Assembly (NCBI GenBank): GCA_963989385.1
Contig: OZ022509.1
Location: forward strand, 55,347,431 to 55,411,430
DNA length: 64,000 nt
Origin: Ctena decussata
Lineage: Eukaryota > Mollusca > Bivalvia > Lucinida > Lucinidae
Direction of reading: 5' to 3'
A program made the position numbers and the translations under genes. Under the pieces are notes generated by a model. That model was given only the letters and a program-made list of their open reading frames with translations, did not search any database and was not told the DNA's origin. Shown here piece after piece: positions 1-10,479 of this stretch; within the stretch, counting starts at the first letter, position 1, and each line of letters opens with the position of its first letter.

Positions 1-1129
1 GGATAAAATCTCAAAACATAATGATTTCCGACTACTGGTTATAAGCGAATGTTTGTACTCTCGATTCAACGCTATGAAAACCGGAAGAGATTGTACATGT
101 AGTTCGGATACTGTGGTTACGCCAGCCAGGTAAGAGGTTCACTGTTAAACAGATAGGTTTAAAAATTACAGGTAAACCTGGTTCCCCCTTTTTATATGCG
201 ATACTGTATCAGAAGCAGGGTAAAATCGCACCAAAGCAGATAATAAATACTAACATTTTTCCGATATTGTTCAGTTTATACAAATCTATTGAAAGAGTCA
301 CATCGCTTCACTTTATAATGTTTATACAGGCGTATTGTTAAAAAATGTAATAAAGTTTGGCTTTACAATTACACTTGAAAAGAACTTTATCTTAACAATT
401 TTATGATTTTAAAGACAGTGGCGATAAATAACTATTTATTGTGCGCTTACAGTGTCACAATTTTTTCTATTTTGTTTGACTGATAGGATTTGACTTGAGG
501 CCGTTTAACTGTCGCTTATCAACAAAATCATAGCCGCTAAATACTTAAGTACCGTAATACTTTCATATACTGTCGTCTGCTAAATAAATTTATCCTAAAC
601 AGTTACGCTGCCCCTCAAGTATGAAATAAAACACTTGGTACAAGTTTTAAGCCCATTTTCATAAAACTTTCAAGATACTGTTATCACCATTTCATGTGGT
701 TCATATTCATCCAGGTCATAATGGGACCCTTCTTTTCAGAGTTATGGCTCTTTATGTGTTAATCTTTTGTATGTATGATACTAAATTTCCATAATTTGTA
801 TTCGATATGTGTTTTTTTTAAGTTAATCATATGATCAGATATTCATCAGAATTATCTTCTTTGATCATCACTCAACTTGTAGCCACGACTGTTTTCAAAA
901 TCAAATTTCCCCGTTACTGGCATATCCACATGTCGTGGACGTTTGGCCTTTAGCCTTATATTTTCATAAGCATATAAGACCATAGGAAAAACATTGTATA
1001 TATGGCTTACATATTATATTTCAGATTCGCTCTTCAATCAATAAAACAAGGAGCCCACTGATAGCAAATTAAAATACACCAAAAGGTAGGAATTTTAGAA
1101 TACCTTTATATCATACGACACACTGATCT
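1..1129. other. AT-rich stretch without a recognised gene
   Basis: No reading frame with recognisable similarity, no inverted terminal repeat and no tRNA-like element could be found on either strand. The stretch lies downstream of the minus-strand integrase, so it may hold the outer end of the Polinton relic, but no matching inverted copy was seen to the right of the polymerase. Confidence 0.4.
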
Positions 1130-1133
1130 CTAA

Positions 1134-1330
1134 ACGGCTTGGTAGCTCAGTATGTTAAGCACTGGCCGGCTTAGTTTTGAGTCCCAGGAGAGGAGGAAAT
1201 CATTTTTTCCATAATCGGATCTACACTGCACACAGCCTTTATCACTGGCCCATTTTTCTGATATGACCGAAATACTGTTGAAAAGGACAAAAGTCGCAAA
1301 TCATCCATCCGTATTATCAGGAAATACAAA
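1134..1330 (+). repeat. tRNA-derived SINE copy
   Basis: A tRNA-like head (GGTAGCTCAGTATGTTAAGC, an A-box-type match near 1141) is followed by a decayed B-box region (TTTTGAGTCCC) and a non-tRNA body containing GCACAGCCTTT and a final AATCATCCATCC. The same head and body order occurs at 27,866-28,052 with a better B box. Shared tRNA-related and unrelated parts indicate a SINE family rather than a functional tRNA gene. Confidence 0.65.
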
Positions 1331-2155
1331 GAAAAATAATGTATTGTAGTTTATGTTATTTATTTGAATTGAAGTAACATGCATACTATGTAAATATAAT
1401 AAATGCAAATTGGTGCGCGCATATAGTCAAATACATTTATGAGCAATCTGATAAGAAACAGACATAAACTCATCGTCATTCTAAGTCACTGGCTTTTATC
1501 CAGCTATCAAATTTCTTTGGGTAATATTTCCATTTCACAAAGTACTGTTTATTTCGTCCTTTGCCTCTACTTTTCAAGACTTTTTCTATTTTATAAGTAA
1601 CGTTAGCGGGATCAATATCCAAGGGAATTAATTCGCTGGTATACCACCCGCCCTTTATATCGTCACCTTGAAGGTCTGTCAGCCTATAAACAGGCAGGTT
1701 TCCTCTGTAATACCGTTTTGACACTTGGAATATTTCTCCAGAATAATTCTGATCATATGCGCTGGTGAATGCACCTTTAAGGTAACTGACTCTCACATAC
1801 TGTCCTAGCTTGTATTTGAAAGGTCTTTTCTTGGGTAGTTTCTCCTGTTTCAGTTTATTATTATTCTGCGCAAAGTATGCCGAGAGACGAACTTCTTCTT
1901 CATTGGTGTTTTTCACATCAGCTGGTACCATTCCGATAGTCCTGTGATATGTTTTATTATAGCTGCGGGCAATGTCTTTTAAAACTGGTAAATAACTGTA
2001 GTCATCCTTGTAAGTAAAATAACGACGGATTTTCATTTTTATTGTTAATATGGCTCTTTCAGAAGTAGAAGCTTTCGTTTCATTTTGTGTTGGGAAATAT
2101 GTGACGTCCTTCTTCTTCATAAGGTCTTGTACTGCTTTAGCACGAAATTCTTGGC

Positions 2156-2346
2156 CTGAAAAAAAATGTAGTAGTACATTTTAAGCTTCTTGTCGAGGTA
2201 CTGCAATAGAAACCTTACTTTCATATTTATTATATAACTACAGAAGTATAACAAATGATCAATTTGTGTCACAGTTATGAATCTTTGATACGCAGATATT
2301 GAAATCACAGATGTACTATAAAATATGTAAACAAAAATATACAAAC
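2156..2346 (-). other. Intron in the integrase gene
   Basis: The donor (AAAG followed by GTTTGTAT) and acceptor (TTTTTTTCAG-like tract ending at 2156) on the minus strand join two halves of a conserved integrase motif in frame. The intron is 191 nt. Confidence 0.75.
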
Positions 2347-2665
2347 CTTTGTCAGTTATAATTTCGGTTGGCACTCGTCCACCTGTTTTGAATATATCTT
2401 GGAAGGCTTTTGATACATCTTGTCCAGATTGATTTTTCAATGGTCTCAGCCATACATATTTTGAGAATGTATCTATCACAAGCATTATGAATTTATATCC
2501 ATCATTCCAGTCCTTATATTTCACCATGTCTATGAGGTCTGCCATCCAAAGGTCATCCTTGCCCGCGCTGACCACGTGGTTTCTTTTAAATCGTCTCCTA
2601 ACTGGTTTGTGAAGCCCATACGATTCTTGATTGTGTAAATAATGATAAAAGTTTAGATCCCTTAA

Positions 2666-3010
2666 GAGCAAAGAAAACATTCATAAGTAAGAAGTTGGGC
2701 CATACCGCGGTTTCGGCTATTCAAGCCTCATCAGTGACCCTTTAAATCTGGCACAAGGAGCCAGAGGAAAAAAACAGTAAATTTGCAGGTTTAACATGGC
2801 AGTCGTCTCAAAGACTGATATAAGTCGAAAAATACCAAAATATTTCAAATTTGTTTAGAAAATGAATCTAAACGTATGATCATTTCTGACTTCTCAGAAT
2901 ATATTCCATGATCTCAAAGGACCAAAAGGAAAATATAATCTGCACTATAGATGAGTGCGGGGAGACTTTTTACGGCCGCCACACGGCACAACATCCAGCT
3001 GCAGTGATAG
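2666..3010. mobile_element. 345-bp insertion in the integrase with a 30-bp flanking direct repeat
   Basis: The sequence is flanked by 2636-2665 and 3011-3040, which are 30-bp direct repeats differing at one base, consistent with a long target-site duplication. The insert contains TTACGGCCGCCACACGGCAC and a TCAGTGACCCT block. Parts of it recur at 20,110-20,815 and 39,155-39,475, so it belongs to a dispersed family. It splits the integrase coding exon exactly between identical copies of the integrase sequence. Confidence 0.75.
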
Positions 3011-4281
3011 TAAATAATAATAAAAGTTTAGATCCCTTAAAAACTTTCTTATTTTGTACATTCCAATGTTGAATTTGCCTTCATCTTTTATCACTTTTTA
3101 TTATATTCTGAGGGCCTGCAAAACTTGCTGGGTGTTTTGGATCATAATATATTTTCTTTAAGTAATCCTGCCAGGATGCCATGGCTTAATAGCTGAGTGT
3201 CTAAACAAGAAATGAGAAAAAGTTGAAATGTCAAACAGTTTTATTCGGAATCCTCCATCTCATCTTCATCTACCGAACTACTTTCATTGACTGAGCCGCT
3301 TTCATCATCAGAATCCATGTCATCTGCTTTGCACGTATATATATGTCTTCAAAAGCTTTGCTCTCTAGATCTTCCGGTACTTGTCCTCCTTTTCCTTCTT
3401 TGCGAAAGTGTTTAGGCTGATAGTCAAAGGTTTCATCATCGTCAGACATTTTTCTTTTTAGGCCTGCTTCCTCTCCCTCTGGGCACCATCCTCGTGTTAA
3501 ATGCCTTTGCACATCATGGGCTGTGTCAAATAACAATCCACAGCCGTCACAAGCCTGCGTTTTATCTGCCATGGTATCTTCTATTTCCGAATTTTCGTTG
3601 AAGTGAACAGTGTGTAGTCCAATTGAGGAATGATGTCCTTCAGTAAACGGGTCTTCTTTTATAGTTATCTGTTGTGGTTCTTGCACCTGATTGGCTGTTT
3701 CGTTTTTATGGGAAGTCATGCTATCAAAACGCTGCCATTCTAAATCGTATTTCAATCGATCGCTTTCATTTATGAATGGTTTTAAGTCCACTAGCAAATA
3801 GCCATAACAGTATTTGGTTGCTTTTTCAAATGCTTTCAGAAATTTATCACTATTTTTTGGGTAAATCTGACACTCAGTGATTGACGATCCACAGGATTAT
3901 TGTATAATATCAGATAGTGACAATTTCTCCTTTGAGTGGGATCTTTGTTTCCAAATATGTTTTGATTAATTGTTATCACAGATAGTGACCTATGGTGCGA
4001 CCCCTCTGTGAATAAATCTGTTATTCTTTTGTCTTTGCCAGATTCTTGGAACAAATCATCCATGATGAGCAAATTGTTAATTTGGGGATCAAAGAAGTCT
4101 TCATCATCTAAATCTGTTGGTATTCCTTGTATAAACTCTACTTTGGGTTGAACACTCTTTTGAATGTCATCATACAAGGGTTGCCATCGTTTATAGAGCC
4201 ATACTATTCTTTGTATATTAGGTCGGATTCTTTGGCCATGATTCAAGAGAAGTTTTTTCACAAATGTAGTCTTTCCACTTG

Positions 4282-4493
4282 CTGAAAAATAGAAAAAGAT
4301 CAAGACTTAAGATAAATAAACAGCTTTCAAAACATATTTAAGCGTATATTTATTTAGTCTCTGAAAGAAGAAGTTATGAAATGATCAATTTATACGTTTA
4401 TTTTTACACATTTATATGAGCTACACTTAAAGCAATATTTCAATGTTTGCACTAACGAATCTTAACAAAACAAATACTAAGAAAAATATATAC
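4282..4493 (-). other. Intron splitting the ATPase Walker A motif
   Basis: Donor ACAG/GTATATAT and acceptor TATTTTTCAG/CAAG on the minus strand. Splicing is phase 1 and creates an alanine codon across the junction, giving a standard GxxxxGKT Walker A. The intron is 212 nt. Confidence 0.8.
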
Positions 4494-4673
4494 CTGTAGG
4501 CCCCGAAATCATCATAGTGAAAGGGTGTTGAAACACCATGACAGATCTGTTACAAGCCTCAACTGGTGGTTGTTGTGGTTGACTCTGACATACCGGTAAA
4601 GCAGGATGAGGCATTTCCTCATGAGGAAGTGATGACACGCTTATCCGCGTCTGCTGCTGCAGTGCTTTGCCAA

Positions 4674-4911
4674 CCGCCAGAGGCGGTGGCGGTATGCCTT
4701 CCTGCGGCGGTGGCGGTATGCCTTCCTGCGGCGGCGGTGGTATGCCTTCCTGCGGCGGCGGTGGTATGCCTTCCTGCGGCAGCGGCGGTGGTATGCCTTC
4801 CTGCGGGGGCGGCGGCGGTGGTATGCCTCCCTGCGGCGGCGGCGGCGGTGGTATGCCTCCCTGCGGCGGCGGCGGCGGTGGTATGCCTCCCTGCGGCGGC
4901 AGCGGATACGC
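4674..4911 (-). repeat. Proline-rich minisatellite inside the ATPase gene
   Basis: About eight tandem units of 24-30 bp encode [G/E]GIPPPP(PP)Q on the minus strand. The tract is far more GC-rich than its surroundings, with G runs on the plus strand. It joins the N-terminal zinc finger to the ATPase domain and is probably a length-variable linker. Long open frames on the other strands here are by-products of the repeat. Confidence 0.85.
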
Positions 4912-5034
4912 TCCACTACTCTGCGGATACGCTTGATGGATTTTGCTGCCAGAATGTGCATTGCGTCTGTGCCTTAACATCACGTCTCTCCTTGACAGTA
5001 TTTTTGAACAGTCGGGGCACGATGTCTGGGACAT

Positions 5035-5579
5035 GTTGCTCCTCCGATGACTTACTTCAGAATGATAACGTGCTGCAACCTGTGTTGTTAAATCATTTTA
5101 GTAATGATTCTTCTATTTTTGAGAACCAATCAAATCCCTTCATTAAAAAACATAGTGCGCATGCGCTAAGGGGTTATCTATATACACCGGTTTTCAGGCT
5201 TAAGTTCATTAACAGAGTGACTACTCTCTTAAACGGATATATAAAATTGTTAAGAAGATATTTATGAAAAACCTTGAGAGTTCAACAATATAAGGTGACT
5301 GTTTTTGAAGTGTTTAGTCTCATTTGGTTCTTGTAGTCTCGCCTGTATTTATTTTTGATTAAGTAGGTCAATCATCTTGCTGAAAGTTTGATTATAAGCA
5401 GGATTTATAACATGTAACGTTTAGTCTCATCTGGTTTTTGTAGTCTCGCCTGTAGATCATTCATCTTTTTGAAGAATTGACAACAAAATTATAACCAGTG
5501 ATTACTCTGAGTATGCCGTTATTTACTTATCATTGCAAATAGTAATTCGATTTTTTTTTATTTCAGGTGCTGTATAATC
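5035..5579. promoter_or_regulatory. Shared upstream region of the divergent ATPase and polymerase genes
   Basis: These 545 bp separate two divergent Polinton genes, so a bidirectional promoter is expected. Visible features are a 30-bp-class direct repeat (GTTTAGTCTCAT..GTAGTCTCGCCTGTA at about 5318-5353 and 5420-5455) and a polypyrimidine tract with ATTTCAG (ending about 5566) just before the polymerase ATG. The last suggests that a 5'-UTR intron ends there. No confident TATA box was chosen. Confidence 0.45.
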
Positions 5580-8500
5580 ATGACGTATCGATGTGAAGAA
5601 TGCGGCTCCTCATTCCCAAAACTGAGTCAGCTTCTGCAGCACAGACGAACACAAAACCACTGGAAGAAGTACACTTGTTCGAGATGCAGTAAAGTATTCA
5701 ATAGAAAATCAAACCTTGATCGTCATTTGTTGAAACACGAAAATGAGAATTACTTTCACTGCCAAGAGTGTTCCAAAGTGTTCGTTAGTGAAAATGCCCT
5801 TGAAAATCACTTACTAAGGCACAAAAATCAGACTGGAGGAGCCGCTAAAAGGCCACGTGAAGAAGATGAGGGAGGACATAATAAGAAAATGAGGGCAGAC
5901 AGACTAAGTGATTCAGAAAACCTTTATAATATAGAGAAAGTGAGTGAAAGGAAGATAGAAAAGTTCAACACAACCGCCTCATATTATAAGATAACAGTTA
6001 AAGATATAGAAGTACAAGGAATACCTGAGATTTTAAAAACTTTAAAGAGACTATTCCAGTCTATAATCAACCGCATCGCTAGTGATATACCACCGAACGA
6101 CCTAATCAGACTTACCATGGATAACCCGGAACTCGATTATCCTATAGTTATGCCGTTTATGAGACGATCTGCTCTGACAGTAGATAGGACTTTGTCAGAA
6201 ATAGAACGTGTGTTACAGTCTTATGAACAATTTGTGTTAGATGAAACATTTGGTGTGGAATTCGTTCATGTACATTTATTGAAAGGAGCTGGCCAGAAGC
6301 GAAAACCCTTTGTTGACATCAGTAGACCCCAAGACAATAAAAGGAGTATCATACAAATCCGAAACAAAGATGAATTGTGCTGTGCTAGGGCTCTTGTCAC
6401 AGCTATGGCATGTGTTCAGAATCATCCACAATGGAACAATATAAGGCAAGGCCATAAGATTCAAGAACAATTGGCCAGAGACTTACATAGTAAAGCAGGA
6501 GTGCCATTGAAAGCATGTGACTTAGATCATGTCAAACAATTTCAGATGGTGTTACCTGACTTTCAGATTCACATCCTTTCCAAGGAACATTTTAATGCTA
6601 TTGTATATCAAGGATCTGAAGGTGGAATACCTGTATATCTTTATTATCATGATGAGCATTTTGATGTAATCACAAAAGTAACAGGTTTTCTAGACAGGAG
6701 TTATTTTTGTTTGCAGTGTAAGAAAGGGTATAACAATAAGGAAAAACACAGCTGCAACAATGCATGTCACTTTTGTAGACATATACACAATGATAAGGAG
6801 GAAGACTGGGTGCATTGCAAACATTGTAACTGTAAATTTGTCAATAAGACTTGTTATGATCTCCATTTGAAACAAACAATGTCTGGCAATTCAACTTGCA
6901 AAGCATACTTTAGATGTAAAGAATGCAATCAGTTGATCAATAAAGCAAAACATAAGTCAAATCATATCTGTGGGGAACAATATTGTAAAGTCTGTAAAGG
7001 TTACTTTGCGGAAGGTCATCTCTGCTACATGACCAGCGTAGAAGAAGAAAACTGCAAGCCTTATTCAAGGAAAAAGCAAATGAACTCTCTCAAATATATC
7101 TTTTTCGACTTTGAGTGTAGACAAGATGATCAAATTGAGTGTGACAAAGGTTATAGACCAAACAACAACAAGAAATGTTCCAACTGTGGTAAAGCGACAT
7201 GTGGATCATTTAGACATGTTCCAAATTTGTGTGTTGTGCACAAAGTCTGTGATGTTTGTCTTGATAGGCCCATCTTCCCAACGTGTAAATGTATTCATTG
7301 TGGACTGAACGAGCGGGTCTTTTCTGGTGCTGACACAATTGCTTTATTTTGTAAGTGGCTATTTTCCGAAGAAAATGTAGGGGCTACAGTAATATGTCAC
7401 AATTTTAAAGGGTATGACAGCTATCCAATTTTAAATTATCTGCACGAGAATGCTATTCTTCCAGAGGTGATAACGACAGGTTCAAAATACATGTCTATTA
7501 AGGTACCGGCCTGCAAACTTCGGTTCATTGATTCACTGAATTTCATTCCCATGGCATTAGCAGATATGCCTGAGGCTTTTGGGGAATCAGAATTAGCCAA
7601 AGGTTACTTCCCACATCTTTATAGTCGCAAGGAATTTCAAACAGCTGTTATTAATCACTTACCAGACATTTCGTTTTACAATCCAAATGGTATGAAACCG
7701 GAAACAAGAACAAAGTTTTTGCAGTGGTATGAGCAACATAAATTGAGCCATTTTGACTTCCAGAAAGAATTGCTACGATATTGCAGGTCTGATGTTGACA
7801 TATTGAGAAAGTGTTGCCTTAGACTTCGATCATTGTTTATGGATATGACAAAGAAGGAATCCACAGATGGCATTGATCCCTTTGAAAAATGCATTACCAT
7901 AGCTTCGGCATGCAATTTAGTTTTTAGAAAAAATTTCCTTGAGAATGAAACAATTGGAATCATACCCCCTCATGGATATCGACCTTCGGACAAGCAATCA
8001 GCTATGGCATATCAGTGGCTTTACTACTTGGCTCACAAAAAGAACTTGAGTATACAACATGGCAGAAATGCAGGTGAAAAGCAAATTGGACCTTACAAAG
8101 TTGATGGTTATTATGAGTCTGAGGAAGAATGCATTGCATTTGAATTTCATGGTTGCTTTTGGCATGGTTGTCCAAACTGCTTTTCAAGGACTACAATCAA
8201 CCCTGTGTCTCAGTTGAGTATGGAAGATTTATACACGCAAACAATGGAAAAAAGACAGTACATAGAATCGAATGGATACTCTTATGTATGCATTTGGGAA
8301 TGTCAGTTTAAAAAAGAACTTGAAACTGATGCTGCCATGAAACGTTACGTTGAGAATCTTGATTTTGTCACGCCTTTAGAACCAAGGGATGCTTTTTATG
8401 GTGGACGGACAGAGGCTTTTAAATTGTATGAGGAGGCTCAGCCAGGAAATCAAATCAAATATTATGATGTAACGTCCCTGTACCCTTTTGTCAACAAAAC

Positions 8501-9737
8501 TGGAAAGATTCCTCTTGGGCATCCAGATATCATCACAGAGAATTTTGAGCCGATTGACAAATATGAGGGTTTGATTAAATGTAAAATACTTCCACCTAAA
8601 GGGCTTTACATGCCTGTCCTGCCTGCAAGATGTAGTGGTAAACTCATGTTTAGCCTCTGTCGTTTGTGCAGTGAAGTTAATCAGAAGACTGCATGTAAAC
8701 ATACTGATGAAGAGCGTGCATTTGTTGGGACGTGGGTCACTGATGAGGTCAAAAAAGCAGTTTCTCTAGGATACAATCTTATGAATGTCTATGAGGTCTG
8801 GCACTTTTCAGATATATCTCAGTATGATCCTAGTACCAAAACAGGGGGCGTTTTTACCGAGTATGTCAATACATTCCTGAAAGTTAAACAAGAAGCAAGT
8901 GGGTGGCCTGACTGGTGTGTTGATGAGAGTACAAAGCACAACTACATTAAACAGTACTTTGAAAAAGAAGGCATCCATTTGGACTACAACAGAATTGAAG
9001 AAAACCCTGGGTTCAGGTCTTTGTCGAAATTGATGCTTAATTCATTTTGGGGAAAGTTTGGACAGAGATCAAACCTTACCCAAACAACTTACGTGGACGA
9101 TACCGAACGGTTTTTTGACATAATGACATCAGATCAACAAGAAGTAAAAAATGTACGTTTTGTTAGCAATGAGGCAGTACAGTTGGACTGGTGTTATAAC
9201 GGTGATTTCGTGGAGGCATCATCACGCACCAATGTTGTTACTGCTGCATATACTACAGCACAAGCCAGGCTCAAACTATTTAGTTACCTGGAACCCCTAG
9301 GGAGACGTGTTTGCTACTGTGACACTGATTCCATTATATTCACAACCTCCCGTGGTTTAAGGGAACCTAAACTGGGTGATTATCTGGGTGATCTGACTGA
9401 TGAAACACCAGGAAATGAAATTCTTAAATTTGTTACGGGTGGTCCAAAAAAATATGCATATACTTTAGCAAAACCTAATAAAAAGGGACAAACCTCTGTA
9501 TGCAAAGTTCGTGGAATCACTTTAAACTACAAGAACATGCTTGACATAAATTTTGAAACCGTTTCAAACATGGTTACAAACAACAGAGAGCAGGGCTGTA
9601 TTAAGGTTGTTGATGATAATAAAATATGCCGTTCAAATGGAGTTCTCATAACAAGGACTGAAACAAAAGACTACAGAATAGTATTTGACAAAAGAGTCAT
9701 CAAAGGCAATGTATGTACATATCCATATGGAATGTAA
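5580..9737 (+). CDS. Polinton protein-primed family B DNA polymerase
   Basis: A 1385-residue replicative polymerase (DNA_pol_B_2 class) that copies the element and probably uses protein priming. Domains in order: three C2H2 fingers (residues about 5-27, 33-53, 61-81); a basic KRPREED..HNKKMR stretch; a Cys/His-rich region (about 375-485); 3'-5' exonuclease motifs Exo I (FFDFEC, about 509), Exo II (CHNFKGYDSYP, about 605) and Exo III (YCRSDVDIL, about 733); an inserted Vsr-like endonuclease-type segment (FEFHGCFWHGCPNC, about 850); polymerase motifs A (YYDVTSLYPF, about 960), B (KLMLNSFWGKFG, about 1150) and C (CYCDTDS, about 1244); and GGPKKYAY (about 1287). No stop or frameshift occurs, unlike its neighbours. 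The start follows an ATTTCAG acceptor-like site by 13 bp. A recent copy or selection on the polymerase could explain its intactness. Confidence 0.95.
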   Translation: MTYRCEECGSSFPKLSQLLQHRRTQNHWKKYTCSRCSKVFNRKSNLDRHLLKHENENYFHCQECSKVFVSENALENHLLRHKNQTGGAAKRPREEDEGGHNKKMRADRLSDSENLYNIEKVSERKIEKFNTTASYYKITVKDIEVQGIPEILKTLKRLFQSIINRIASDIPPNDLIRLTMDNPELDYPIVMPFMRRSALTVDRTLSEIERVLQSYEQFVLDETFGVEFVHVHLLKGAGQKRKPFVDISRPQDNKRSIIQIRNKDELCCARALVTAMACVQNHPQWNNIRQGHKIQEQLARDLHSKAGVPLKACDLDHVKQFQMVLPDFQIHILSKEHFNAIVYQGSEGGIPVYLYYHDEHFDVITKVTGFLDRSYFCLQCKKGYNNKEKHSCNNACHFCRHIHNDKEEDWVHCKHCNCKFVNKTCYDLHLKQTMSGNSTCKAYFRCKECNQLINKAKHKSNHICGEQYCKVCKGYFAEGHLCYMTSVEEENCKPYSRKKQMNSLKYIFFDFECRQDDQIECDKGYRPNNNKKCSNCGKATCGSFRHVPNLCVVHKVCDVCLDRPIFPTCKCIHCGLNERVFSGADTIALFCKWLFSEENVGATVICHNFKGYDSYPILNYLHENAILPEVITTGSKYMSIKVPACKLRFIDSLNFIPMALADMPEAFGESELAKGYFPHLYSRKEFQTAVINHLPDISFYNPNGMKPETRTKFLQWYEQHKLSHFDFQKELLRYCRSDVDILRKCCLRLRSLFMDMTKKESTDGIDPFEKCITIASACNLVFRKNFLENETIGIIPPHGYRPSDKQSAMAYQWLYYLAHKKNLSIQHGRNAGEKQIGPYKVDGYYESEEECIAFEFHGCFWHGCPNCFSRTTINPVSQLSMEDLYTQTMEKRQYIESNGYSYVCIWECQFKKELETDAAMKRYVENLDFVTPLEPRDAFYGGRTEAFKLYEEAQPGNQIKYYDVTSLYPFVNKTGKIPLGHPDIITENFEPIDKYEGLIKCKILPPKGLYMPVLPARCSGKLMFSLCRLCSEVNQKTACKHTDEERAFVGTWVTDEVKKAVSLGYNLMNVYEVWHFSDISQYDPSTKTGGVFTEYVNTFLKVKQEASGWPDWCVDESTKHNYIKQYFEKEGIHLDYNRIEENPGFRSLSKLMLNSFWGKFGQRSNLTQTTYVDDTERFFDIMTSDQQEVKNVRFVSNEAVQLDWCYNGDFVEASSRTNVVTAAYTTAQARLKLFSYLEPLGRRVCYCDTDSIIFTTSRGLREPKLGDYLGDLTDETPGNEILKFVTGGPKKYAYTLAKPNKKGQTSVCKVRGITLNYKNMLDINFETVSNMVTNNREQGCIKVVDDNKICRSNGVLITRTETKDYRIVFDKRVIKGNVCTYPYGM

Positions 9738-9873
9738 TTGAAATACAAATGGGAAAATAAGGAACACGTTCTTGTTGTTTAACTAATTGTATAAACATGT
9801 ATAAACTGTAAATTGTATCAATTTTGTATGTATATACGTGTACACCTGTCTTGTTTATGTCATTAAGCCTGTA

Positions 9874-9879
9874 AATAAA
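9874..9879 (+). terminator. Poly(A) signal AATAAA for the polymerase
   Basis: AATAAA lies 137 bp past the polymerase stop and is the first consensus signal downstream on that strand. Confidence 0.55.
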
Positions 9880-9929
9880 AAAAAGTAAATTCCATGTTGT
9901 TCTATTTAAGTACCCAGCTCCACTAACCA

Positions 9930-10479
9930 TGTTTCACTGATAAACACTTATAGTCATGTAGCTAGCCAATGTTGTCAAAATAAAACTGTTTCATGGAAAG
10001 CCCTGTGAGTCCCACAATAAAATAACACAGCGTCTCCTGAGCACCAAGAGAAAGAGGAAACCTTTGTGAATTGTTTGGTCATATCGAAATAAAAAAAGCT
10101 GGTCCTATATTTAGCGCATAAATTGGACTTTCACAAGAGCAATCCTGGATCACCGAAAAGGCTATAATTAGACGTCGTTGCATTACAAAACGTTGCATCA
10201 GCTTTTCATCGATCGAATGCTAAAAATAAACCATTGGTCATCACCGCTGACCTTGACCGAACCGGTTCTGACCGGTTTCAAAATTTGTCTCATTTTTGTG
10301 GTCTATACTAGCAACCCTGACTACTTTTAAGATTCCATGCCTGGCCTGGCTAAATTCATGAGAACGTTTCTGTTGCTCTGCAAAAGTGTCTCTGGACTGG
10401 CAAAAATAAGTTCATAAAAGCCCTTGCTGATATCTTTAAAAAAAGATTTCTGATGAGTTCTTTTCCAAGTCACTACTTT
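9930..10479. other. Stretch without a recognised gene
   Basis: No coding similarity or terminal repeat was seen. If the polymerase is near the end of its element, the right terminus would lie here, but no inverted match to 1-1475 could be found by eye. Confidence 0.4.

Larger units (their letters stand above)
1476..3182 (-). pseudogene. Polinton/Maverick chromodomain integrase, interrupted
   Basis: Retrovirus-type (DDE) integrase of the Polinton class, which inserts the element into host DNA. Reading down the minus strand: start ATG at 3182-3180; an N-terminal segment with YYDPKHPASFAGP; GLHKPVRRRF; first catalytic Asp in ADLIDM; a second Asp in ITDKG just before an intron (2156-2346, GT-AG). 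Downstream exon 2155-1476 holds the catalytic Glu (TSERAI), an SH3-like stretch and a C-terminal chromodomain (KWKYYPKKFDSWIKASDLE). The intron interrupts the conserved D-K-G-Q-E-F segment, which supports the splice sites. Breaks: an extra base in an A5 run (3095-3099) and a 345-bp insertion at 2666-3010. Otherwise the frame is well kept, so the decay is recent. Its neighbours are the packaging ATPase and the polymerase of the same element. Confidence 0.88.
3241..5034 (-). pseudogene. Polinton packaging-type ATPase with N- and C-terminal zinc fingers, frameshifted
   Basis: FtsK/HerA-type ATPase of Polintons and related DNA viruses, thought to drive genome packaging. Exon 1 (5034-4494) encodes a C2H2 finger (CPDCSKILSRRDVMLRHRRN, then AH), a proline-rich repeat tract and the start of Walker A (SGPT). 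An intron (4282-4493) splits Walker A. Exon 2 completes it (ASGKTTF) and has Walker B (NNLLIMDDL), then FTEGSHHRSLSVITINQN and NNPVDRQ. In an A6 run (T6 at 3853-3858) the frame shifts, and the conserved continuation (FLKAFEKATKYCYGYLLVDL) appears in the next frame. A second finger (CDGCGLLFDTAHDVQRHL) follows. A second shift near 3320-3345 is needed to reach an acidic Asp/Glu/Ser tail that ends at a stop at 3241-3243. The acidic-tail assignment is inference. The gene is divergently oriented to the polymerase. Confidence 0.85.

Noticed and set aside
3845..3865. Programmed frameshifting in the ATPase
   Set aside because: The gene already has another frame break, and the neighbouring integrase is interrupted; simple decay or a homopolymer error is more economical.
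4566..5267. Long plus-strand and other minus-frame open frames over the GC-rich repeat
   Set aside because: They are translations of the proline-coding minisatellite in other frames, with repetitive Ala/Val/Gly or Arg composition and no domain.
5580..9737. Antisense frames within the polymerase gene
   Set aside because: Short minus-strand frames at 6276, 6690, 7676, 8002 and 8376 are shadows without start context or similarity.
1..9960. Terminal inverted repeats of the first Polinton
   Set aside because: No inverted match between the left flank and the region after the polymerase could be recognised by eye; an alignment would be needed.
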